DNA from: Erwinia psidii
GTDB taxonomy: Bacteria > Pseudomonadota > Gammaproteobacteria > Enterobacterales > Enterobacteriaceae
Length of the DNA stretch: 52,782 nt
Assembly: GCF_003846135.1 (NCBI RefSeq)
Contig: NZ_RHHM01000004.1
Span: forward strand, 192,046-244,827
Direction: 5' to 3'
The position numbers were made by a program, and so were the translations under genes. Positions 45,818 to 52,782 of the stretch are shown piece after piece (position 1 is the first letter of the stretch; each line of letters begins with the position of its first letter). The notes beneath the pieces are model-generated. The model made no database searches. It saw nothing but the letters and a program-made list of their open reading frames with translations, and was not told the DNA's origin.

Positions 45818-48800
45818 ATGTTTTATTTAAATAGACTTTTCTCACGACGTTTCAGCAAAGTGCTTATGGTCATTGCCTTTTTCGCTCTGCTTATTGCGGC
45901 AATCTGGTTCCTGGGGCCTTTTCTGGGGTTCGGTGAAACCCGCCCTCTCGAAAGTACAGAAGCGCGTGTTATCTTTATTTTTCTGGCACTACTCTGTCTG
46001 GTTGGCCTTTGGTTAAATGTTCCGTTTTTTTTGATCATGGCTGCTACAGCATGCGTCATTGTCTGGGTTATTGGGCCTTATGTACTCATTGGCAATAATT
46101 ATCCTCTGGCAGAAATAACGGCAAGGCTTATTGTCATTGGTGTTATATTTTTCTTTTCCTTTGTCTGCGGCGTTTGGAAATTATTGCTGGCGTTAAAGAA
46201 TAATCCAAAATTGCTCGATACCTTATTCAGTAGTAAAGAGGTGAAAGCAGATCCCCAGATCCATGAAGTTAATGCGATAATACGTGATGCGGTAGATTAT
46301 ATAAAGAAAGTAAACAAAGGGGCTCCCTTACTTCAGCGTCTTTTCCAACCTCAAAAAACGTTACACGATCTTCCGTGGTACATGGTTTTGGGAACCAGGG
46401 GGGCGGGAAAAACATCAGCGATTTTAAATTCCGGGCAAGACTTTCCACGGCCGGAACAGTTAAATCGAGTTTGTAAAGAGAGTATCCCTACCAAAAGCTG
46501 TGAGTGTTGGTTTGCGAATCAGGCACTATTTATTGACACCGCTGGAAAATATATTGATGACGCTCACGGTGAAATGCCTGAATGGGAAGAATTGTTAAAA
46601 ACTATTAGAAAGTATCGTCCAGTTAAGGCGCTGAATGGGGTCATTATTACGGTTTCCGTCTCTGATGTAATGGGACGAAGCAAAGCCGAGCTGTATGATC
46701 TGTCAGCGAAAATTCGCTCATCTCTGGATGACACGCGTAAACGATTGGGCGTGCGTTTTCCGGTATATGTGTTAGTGACCAAACTGGATCAGTTAAACGG
46801 TTTTGCCGAGTATTTTCGCATCCTTACCGAGCAGGAAAGGGAACAAATTTGGGGCGTAACTTTTCCCTATGGCGATAATATGAAAACCGCCGTTGCGGAT
46901 TTACGACCCCTTGTTGAGTCAGAGCTTTCCCTGTTGGAGAATCGTATTGAGAGAAATATGACAATGCGCCAGCAGGAAGAGTACGAGAATGCCGACAGAA
47001 AAAAAATGTATGCTCTTCCTCAGGATTTCAGATTGCTGACGCAGGGCATGGCAGAAATTTTGCAAAACATATTTTTTACTTCCCGTTATGATGAGACTCA
47101 AAGCTATACCGCCATGCGTGGAGTCTATTTCAGCAGTAGTCATCAGCCAGAAAATAGCATAATGGTGAATAACAGTACGCTTATTCAGAAATGGTCAAAA
47201 TTTATTCATAACCGGATTCCAGGCTCTCTTGCTTATTCCGTTTTAATTCAGAAGGATACTGATTGCCTGGTGAAAAATATTGCTTATGGCCGTCAGTATT
47301 TTCTTCGTCAGCTTTTTTCAGAAATAATTATCAAAGACGCAGATCTGGTCCGGCATAACTTACGAGTGGTGTCGAAATACCGTTTTCAGAATTTTTTTGG
47401 TCATTGTTTATGCATTATGGTTAGCGCTGTGCTGCTCAATGGATTCTACCAAAGTTACCACAATAACGGAGCCTATCTGGATGTTATCGATGTCAAAGTC
47501 GCCAGGCTGGAAGAGGATGTGAAATCATTCCTGAAAACGGCTAATCAAAATATGTTGCCGACTTTACTGAACCTCGCACAATATCTGCCAGAATATGACG
47601 GTCTGGAGGTGCATAACCCAGCGCTGGAATATCGCTATGGTCTGTATGTCGGTAAAGCACTGGATCGTGATTCCGACAGTCTGTATCACTTCTTTCTCAG
47701 GAAGCTGCTTTTCCCAATGATTGAAAGTCAGTCACATGACGCATTAAAAAATGCTGTTTATAGCAGAGAACCGACAGAAGTTTATAACAGGCTCAAGCTT
47801 TATTTGATGATTTCAGGTCAGGGAAAATTTGATCTCGATTACGTGATTATGGCTATTACACGTGACTGGGACAGCACGGGGAAAATTCAGCCATACCAGG
47901 AAAGAACCCTGTTTATGGCCCATCTGAAAGAACTATTTACTCAACCAGCCTGGCGCGAATATGGCGAGGAAGTTGATAAAGCACTGCTTGCCGAGGCCAG
48001 AGAGTTGCTCGACCGAAACCCCCTCAGCACACGTTTGTATCAGCGGGTTAAGTCTGCAATGCAGGCGGATGCACCAGAGAATCTGACGCTTAACAAAATC
48101 ACCAATGAGCAAATTGGGCACATTTTTACCGTAACTGATTCTGCCATGGCCGAAAAAGGGGTGCCGGGGCTGTTTACTTATAGCGGTTATCATCAGATTT
48201 TTAAAAAAAAACTCAGTGCTATTTTAAGAAAGTTTGATCAGGAGGATCGCTGGGTAATGGGAAACCCGGAGCCTGTAGCAACACTTAAAATGTTACGCGC
48301 AGATCAGACAGTTGGTATTGTCGATCCCGTAAAAGATGCGCTGACGAAACTCTATCTGCAGGAATACACCCGGACATGGCAACGTTTTTTGCAAAGTATT
48401 CGGCTTAAGTCTGACGGGGTGGATAATAACAGCATGGGGCTGTCATTTGATATCTATATGATGCGCACGCTTGTTTCCACTGATTCTCCGTTGATTAATC
48501 TGGCAAAAGTGGCGGTAAGAGAAACGACGCTTGCAGCAGATCGCCCGGAAAGCCTGCTAAAAGGGCAGAATATGATGGCGAGTAGTCAGTTAACTGATGC
48601 GGCGTCGAAAATAAATCTGGCGCTGGCGGCACAGGAAAAAATCATGCTTCGGCAAGGGGTTGATAATTACTTTTCATCCCTTCGTGAGTTTGTGGGTGAA
48701 AGCGGTGATTCTGGTGATAAAGCAGCCTCTGGCAGCCGACTGGCAGCGATAATGGATGTACTCAATGACCAATATACTCAGCTGGTCATTTCTGACAGCG

Positions 48801-49636
48801 CGATTAAAAATGGCAATTTGCCAGAAGTTTCCGATATCGGTCAGCGCCTGGGGGCAGAGTCTGCGGTATGGCCCGATCCTTTCAAATATATTATTGCACC
48901 ATTGCTAAACGGTGCCTATAAACGGGTCAATTATCAGGTTGTCAGTAACACCAATAAGACCATTGCGGCAAGTCTGGGTGAAGTATGTCGCACGACGTTA
49001 CAGGGGAGATATCCTTTCGCTGATGTGCATGAAGAAGTAGGCTTGCGAGATTTTGAGCAATTTTTCACCGTGGGCGGTATTGTTGACGACTACTTCAAAA
49101 AGAATCTGGCTGATAAGGTGGACACCTCAACCCGACCCTGGCGTTACAAAGGGGGAGCTGGTGCACACTCTTCTGAAACATTGGATATCTTTGAACTGAC
49201 ACAACGTATTCAAAAAGCTTTTTTCCAGAATGGCGATAATAAATTGGCTATTAATTACACGGTAGCGATTCCTTATATGTCACCTTCTGTTAGTCAGCTG
49301 ACGCTCAATTTTGATGGCAGCGTGATGACTTATGCCCACGGGCCGGTAACGCCTAAGTCTTTCCGGTGGCCTGGAAATCGCTCTGAATCTATCGTCAGTA
49401 TGAGTTTCAGGCCTCGTGTCACACTGAAAGATAATGGGGTGACAAAAAAGGGGCCGTGGGCTTTAATGCGTTGGTTAGATACGGTTGAAGATATTGAAAC
49501 GTCTGATACAGGGCAGCCTGTTCTGATATTTGATATGAATAATCGTCAGGTAAAGGTGGAAGTTACTGGGTTGACTTATAAAGACGAGTTAATTATTGAT
49601 TTGCTAAAAAATTTCAACTGTCCGGGAAGTTTCTGA
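45818..49636 (+). CDS. tssM: T6SS membrane protein TssM (IcmF)
   Basis: A 1272-residue IcmF/TssM. Three N-terminal membrane segments fall within the first 130 residues, then a cytoplasmic NTPase-like domain with an intact Walker A in LGTRGAGKTSAIL (about 191-199) and a switch-like FIDTAGKYID. Another membrane helix follows near residue 530 (FFGHCLCIMVSAVLLNGFY), then the large periplasmic part. The C-terminal region has the family's PGPWALMRWLD-type block (KGPWALMRWLDTVEDIE). It spans the inner membrane and reaches TssJ. Eleven bases after tssL. Confidence 0.96.
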   Translation: MFYLNRLFSRRFSKVLMVIAFFALLIAAIWFLGPFLGFGETRPLESTEARVIFIFLALLCLVGLWLNVPFFLIMAATACVIVWVIGPYVLIGNNYPLAEITARLIVIGVIFFFSFVCGVWKLLLALKNNPKLLDTLFSSKEVKADPQIHEVNAIIRDAVDYIKKVNKGAPLLQRLFQPQKTLHDLPWYMVLGTRGAGKTSAILNSGQDFPRPEQLNRVCKESIPTKSCECWFANQALFIDTAGKYIDDAHGEMPEWEELLKTIRKYRPVKALNGVIITVSVSDVMGRSKAELYDLSAKIRSSLDDTRKRLGVRFPVYVLVTKLDQLNGFAEYFRILTEQEREQIWGVTFPYGDNMKTAVADLRPLVESELSLLENRIERNMTMRQQEEYENADRKKMYALPQDFRLLTQGMAEILQNIFFTSRYDETQSYTAMRGVYFSSSHQPENSIMVNNSTLIQKWSKFIHNRIPGSLAYSVLIQKDTDCLVKNIAYGRQYFLRQLFSEIIIKDADLVRHNLRVVSKYRFQNFFGHCLCIMVSAVLLNGFYQSYHNNGAYLDVIDVKVARLEEDVKSFLKTANQNMLPTLLNLAQYLPEYDGLEVHNPALEYRYGLYVGKALDRDSDSLYHFFLRKLLFPMIESQSHDALKNAVYSREPTEVYNRLKLYLMISGQGKFDLDYVIMAITRDWDSTGKIQPYQERTLFMAHLKELFTQPAWREYGEEVDKALLAEARELLDRNPLSTRLYQRVKSAMQADAPENLTLNKITNEQIGHIFTVTDSAMAEKGVPGLFTYSGYHQIFKKKLSAILRKFDQEDRWVMGNPEPVATLKMLRADQTVGIVDPVKDALTKLYLQEYTRTWQRFLQSIRLKSDGVDNNSMGLSFDIYMMRTLVSTDSPLINLAKVAVRETTLAADRPESLLKGQNMMASSQLTDAASKINLALAAQEKIMLRQGVDNYFSSLREFVGESGDSGDKAASGSRLAAIMDVLNDQYTQLVISDSAIKNGNLPEVSDIGQRLGAESAVWPDPFKYIIAPLLNGAYKRVNYQVVSNTNKTIAASLGEVCRTTLQGRYPFADVHEEVGLRDFEQFFTVGGIVDDYFKKNLADKVDTSTRPWRYKGGAGAHSSETLDIFELTQRIQKAFFQNGDNKLAINYTVAIPYMSPSVSQLTLNFDGSVMTYAHGPVTPKSFRWPGNRSESIVSMSFRPRVTLKDNGVTKKGPWALMRWLDTVEDIETSDTGQPVLIFDMNNRQVKVEVTGLTYKDELIIDLLKNFNCPGSF

Positions 49637-49681
49637 CAAGAAAAAAGGAATGGTCGTTTTTAATTATCAGGGAAGATAAAT

Positions 49682-50332
49682 ATGAACGTTTGTATATCTG
49701 TAACCGGATCTTCAGGCAAGGATACATTTTCCAGGTTTCTAAGAAGACGAGAAAAAATAACGAATTTTTTACTGACTGACGTTATCAAAAAAATGGAAAT
49801 AACCTTACCGGGCGGGAGCCTCAGGGCAGGTTATCCCTGGTGTTTTGTTATGCCAGCGCCAGGTAAAAAGGATTGTTTTTATTTTGGTGCTCTTTTACCT
49901 GTCGTTGAGTGCTCCGATAACAATCTGGTATTTGCTCTGCATACCCTTCTTTCATTTCCGGCGCTGTGTGGAGAGCTACAATCACATTTTCACATTGCCT
50001 TTTGGTTGTCACGGATCCTCAGTGGTTACCAAAGACAGGATAGGATTATCAGTAACAGAGCGGCTTTAAAGGAATGGATCGTTTGCCTGGAGCATTCCTG
50101 TTCCCCTTTTTGGGAAAAGTTATTGATCAATGAACAATACAGATTCAGAAGTCGTTCAGCGTTACTGCTTTCTACGTTGGCGGAAGATGAAGATAAAATA
50201 AATAGCGATAGCGGGGTTGGAGTAATGCCATGGAAAGGATGGCCAGACTGTATTCAAACGGAAAAAAGAGTATGGCTGTGGAGGCAAAGCAGGTATGGAA
50301 GGATAATTGATTCACAAAATATTTCATTATAA
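49682..50332 (+). CDS. T6SS accessory protein, TagF-like (SciT position)
   Basis: A 216-residue protein between tssM and vgrG. Its C-terminus has MPWKGWPDCIQTEKRVWLWRQS, which resembles the PW-x-GWP...W-WR-Q ending common in TagF/ImpM-related T6SS proteins, though the usual TagF N-terminus (GKLPSRGDF) is absent. Some middle parts (GYPWCFVMPAPGKKDCFYFGALLPVVECSDN) are consistent with the same family. The probable role is a regulator or accessory of T6SS assembly; the position matches SciT in the Salmonella SPI-6 T6SS. The identification is tentative. Confidence 0.6.
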   Translation: MNVCISVTGSSGKDTFSRFLRRREKITNFLLTDVIKKMEITLPGGSLRAGYPWCFVMPAPGKKDCFYFGALLPVVECSDNNLVFALHTLLSFPALCGELQSHFHIAFWLSRILSGYQRQDRIISNRAALKEWIVCLEHSCSPFWEKLLINEQYRFRSRSALLLSTLAEDEDKINSDSGVGVMPWKGWPDCIQTEKRVWLWRQSRYGRIIDSQNISL

Positions 50333-50390
50333 ACCCATGGGAGCCTCATGTTGGCTGTTAATCTGAATATTAATTCTAGCAGGTATTGAT

Positions 50391-52782
50391 ATGTCAAGGA
50401 CTATTACTTTAAGCAGTTCCGCAATGCCTCAGTTATTGGGCGAACCAGCCCTGGTGCTCACAAAACTTGAAGGCGAAGAAGCTTTCTCCACGTTGTATAC
50501 CTACACTATTACGGCAAAAACGCCCTCTAATCCTCTTATTCCGTGGCAGTCCGCTTCTAATATAGATATTAAAACTATGATTGGTAAGGAAATGACTGCC
50601 ACAATTGAGCTTGATGGTAATGGACTTACTGATATTTTAGGGACAGGCAAAGGAACCCGTGAGATTTCTGGCCTTATTCAGCAGGCTCGTTTCGTAGGGC
50701 GGGATGCGAATCAGGCTATTTTTGAACTTATTCTCAGACCCTGGCTGTATCTGACCGAATTGACATCTGACTTTAAAATATTTCAGCAAAAGACCGTGGT
50801 AGAGATAATTGAAGAGGTGTTCTCAGAATATAATTTTCCCGTTGAGAAAAGACTCACTGCCACTTATCCTTCACTGGATTTTCAGGTGCAATATGGTGAA
50901 ACGGATTTTAACTTCATTGAGCGTCTGATGGAGGAGTGGGGTATTTATTGGTTTTATGAACATGAGGAGCAGAAACATAAACTGGTGCTGGTCGATCATG
51001 TTGGCGCACATAAGCAATCCAGCAGCGAAGCTTACCATATTATTCAGTATATGCCGGATGATCCAAAAGCCGATCAGGAATATATCAGCAGTTTTGTCTC
51101 TCAGGAAACTATCGTTTCCGGTAAGTGGTATACCAATGATTACGACTTCACCAAATCACGCGCTGATATATCAGCCATCGATAGTAAGCCCCGTAATACC
51201 AGCTTCAATGAGATGGAACTCTACCAGTGGCCGGGTGACTACGATCAGCCCAATATCGGTGAGCAGCTGGCTAAAATACGTATTGAAGAACGCGGTGCCG
51301 TTGGCTCACGTGCGGTCGGTATCGGGCAGCTAAGGGGGATCGCCTGTGGGATTGTCTTTGAATTACAGGGCTATCCGGTGGAGAAAGCAAATCGTGAATA
51401 CATGGTTATCTCCAGTAAGCTTGAAATCACCGATGTCAGTCAGGTCACCGGCGTTGGTGAATTCAGCTACCAGAGTGAATTTACGGTGCAGCCCACGACC
51501 AAAATTTATCGCCATCCACAGTTAGCTGTACGTCCCAAAACCAGTGGCCCACAGACAGCCGTGGTGGTTGGCCCGGAAGGCGAGGATATCTGGACCGACA
51601 TGTATGGCCGTATCAAAGTTCGTTTTTTGTGGGATCGTTATGGTGTCAACCGCGAAACGGATTCCTGCTGGATTCGTGTCAGCCAGCCCTGGGCAGGAAA
51701 TAATTTTGGCGGCATTTGTATCCCGCGTATCGGCCATGAGGTCATTGTTGATTTTATCAATGGCGATCCGGATCGCCCTTTGGTGCTGGGAAGCCTCTAT
51801 AACAACGTCACTATGCCACCCTGGGATCTGCCAGAAAATGCGACACAAAGTGGCCTTGTAAGCCGGACCATTGGTGGAGGACGTACTAATTTCAATGGTA
51901 TCCAGTTTGAGGACAAACCCGGCGAGGAGTATTACTGGGAGCAGGCCGAACGTGATATGTCGCGTCTGACTAAGCGGAATGAAGACCAGGTCATCGGTGA
52001 GAATCTTACCTCAGCGGTTGGACTCACAAGAAGTACTTACGTAGGGTCAGATGACACAACAAATGTTGTTGGCAATCAGAGCCTTCTTGTCGGACTCGAT
52101 CAATCGACCAACGTGGCGGGCAATACCAGCATGCTGGTTGGTGCAGGTCTGGCTGTTACGGTGGGCGGTGCACGATCGGACACCGTAGGGCTGGCGAAAA
52201 CAGTCAATGTTGGTGGCCTGCTTGGGACCAATGTCGGAGGGGCCTATGCCCTTTCAGTGGGTGGCGCCATGGTAGAGAATGTGGGCGGAGCTTACAATCT
52301 GGCTGTTGGTGGGCCTCATACCAACGCGATTGGCGGACCGCATACTATGACCGTTGGTGGGCCATTTGTGATGACGGCAGGTGGTGACATGGTTATTACT
52401 GCCCCCAAAATAAAACTGAACGCCAATCATATCGTTCTGCAGGCGGGTCAGATTGATTTGAATCCAGGCGATAGCTGCGGTGGCGGCGGCGGTGGCGGCG
52501 GTGGCGGTGGCGGCGGTGTTGTTGCTACTGCTGTTTCTGGTCTGCCTGGGCTGTCTGCCTTTGGTTTTGTCGGTCTTTCATTGCCATTGCCAGATTTACC
52601 GACAACCACACCAACGGAGACGCCAACGGAGACACCAACGGAGACGCCAACGGAGACACCAACGGAGACACCAACGGAGACACCAACGGAGACACCAACG
52701 GAGACACCAACGGAGACACCAACGGAGACACCAACGGAGACACCAACGGAGACACCAACGGAGACACCAACGGAGACACCAA
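50391..52782 (+). CDS. vgrG: T6SS spike protein VgrG (TssI) with repeat-bearing C-terminal extension, truncated by window
   Basis: Starts MSRTITLSSSAMPQLLGEPALVLTKLEGEE at 50391 and has no stop before the window end (797 codons visible). The gp27-like part carries FNFIERLMEEWGIYWFYEHEE. The OB-fold/gp5 part has GPEGEDIWTDMYGRIKVRFLWDR and SQPWAGNNFGGICIPRIGHEVIVDFINGDPDRP. A beta-helix follows, built of repeats such as TVGGAR and NVGGAY (about residues 540-665), then a DUF2345-like ITAPKIKLNANHIVLQAG. After Cys696 come 13 glycines (697-709), a hydrophobic linker, and Thr-Pro-Thr-Glu repeats from residue 740. The extension suggests an evolved VgrG or a cargo adaptor. No prePAAR protein is in view. 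Confidence 0.93.
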   Translation, partial: MSRTITLSSSAMPQLLGEPALVLTKLEGEEAFSTLYTYTITAKTPSNPLIPWQSASNIDIKTMIGKEMTATIELDGNGLTDILGTGKGTREISGLIQQARFVGRDANQAIFELILRPWLYLTELTSDFKIFQQKTVVEIIEEVFSEYNFPVEKRLTATYPSLDFQVQYGETDFNFIERLMEEWGIYWFYEHEEQKHKLVLVDHVGAHKQSSSEAYHIIQYMPDDPKADQEYISSFVSQETIVSGKWYTNDYDFTKSRADISAIDSKPRNTSFNEMELYQWPGDYDQPNIGEQLAKIRIEERGAVGSRAVGIGQLRGIACGIVFELQGYPVEKANREYMVISSKLEITDVSQVTGVGEFSYQSEFTVQPTTKIYRHPQLAVRPKTSGPQTAVVVGPEGEDIWTDMYGRIKVRFLWDRYGVNRETDSCWIRVSQPWAGNNFGGICIPRIGHEVIVDFINGDPDRPLVLGSLYNNVTMPPWDLPENATQSGLVSRTIGGGRTNFNGIQFEDKPGEEYYWEQAERDMSRLTKRNEDQVIGENLTSAVGLTRSTYVGSDDTTNVVGNQSLLVGLDQSTNVAGNTSMLVGAGLAVTVGGARSDTVGLAKTVNVGGLLGTNVGGAYALSVGGAMVENVGGAYNLAVGGPHTNAIGGPHTMTVGGPFVMTAGGDMVITAPKIKLNANHIVLQAGQIDLNPGDSCGGGGGGGGGGGGGVVATAVSGLPGLSAFGFVGLSLPLPDLPTTTPTETPTETPTETPTETPTETPTETPTETPTETPTETPTETPTETPTETPTETPTETP
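52479..52517 (+). repeat. Poly-glycine tract in vgrG (13 codons)
   Basis: Thirteen GGC/GGT codons in a row immediately after a Cys codon. It would form a flexible linker between the VgrG spike and its C-terminal extension. The near-repetitive GGY codons could be prone to slippage by whole codons. Confidence 0.95.
52608..52782 (+). repeat. 12-bp minisatellite encoding Thr-Pro-Thr-Glu repeats in vgrG
   Basis: The unit ACA/G CCA ACG GAG repeats every 12 bases for 14 full copies and is cut by the window edge. Early copies alternate ACG and ACA at the first Thr codon; later ones are identical. The period is a multiple of three, so changes in copy number keep the frame. It encodes a Thr/Pro/Glu-rich, probably extended tail. 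Confidence 0.97.

Noticed and set aside
52525..52782. Minus-strand frame made of Val-Ser-Pro-Leu repeats
   Set aside because: It is the antisense shadow of the vgrG Thr-Pro-Thr-Glu repeat; no start context and composition set entirely by the 12-bp unit.
52608..52782. CRISPR-like tandem repeat
   Set aside because: The 12-base units are contiguous without spacers and lie in frame inside vgrG.

Overview
The window looks like an enterobacterial (order Enterobacterales) chromosome segment. Several genes match Escherichia coli proteins closely enough to name (YhjE, TqsA, MntP, AdhP, KduD). A rhamnogalacturonan/pectin-derivative operon with a KdgR-type operator suggests a plant-associated relative such as Erwiniaceae or pectin-using Enterobacteriaceae. 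The genus is inference; no rRNA or tRNA gene was seen that could fix it.

Positions 1-22400 are mostly ordinary backbone. They hold a YagU-like membrane protein cut by the left edge and a convergent YhjE transporter. Next comes a three-gene efflux operon (RND adaptor, RND pump, TqsA-like exporter), a membrane-anchored hydrolase and a small membrane protein. mntP has a perfect MntR-like palindrome upstream, and a 25-residue AzuC-like small protein lies beyond it. An SDR oxidoreductase and two small secreted proteins follow. The minus-strand sugar-acid operon encodes a GPH transporter, a GH105 hydrolase, KduD and an RpiB-family isomerase. Then come adhP, a possible 34-residue small protein, a secreted hydrolase and a LuxR-type regulator.

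Positions 22465 to the right edge form one large type VI secretion (T6SS) island in two divergent arms. The minus arm, read from 31472 down, is tssF-tssG-tssA-fimbrial adhesin-GT60-like glycosyltransferase-DotU-like-OmpA-like-Eag/DUF1795 chaperone. The plus arm is clpV-[fimbrial subunit-chaperone-usher-fimbrial subunit]-tssB-tssC-hcp-tssJ-tssK-tssL-tssM-TagF-like-vgrG, and vgrG runs off the window. A complete chaperone-usher fimbria is therefore embedded in the T6SS: the assembly genes sit between clpV and tssB, and the two-domain adhesin is in the opposite arm next to tssA.

The most unusual content is the combination of four things: this interleaving; a glycosyltransferase of the Skp1-GlcNAc-transferase type (PF11397/GT60) translationally coupled to a T6SS DotU-like gene; a second TssL-like module (split DotU plus OmpA) beside the normal fused TssL-OmpA; and a VgrG whose C-terminus continues into 13 glycines and a Thr-Pro-Thr-Glu tandem repeat encoded by a 12-bp minisatellite. 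A testable idea is that the glycosyltransferase decorates the Thr-rich VgrG tail or the fimbrial adhesin. No intact tssE is visible; a degenerate stretch between tssF and clpV may be its remnant.
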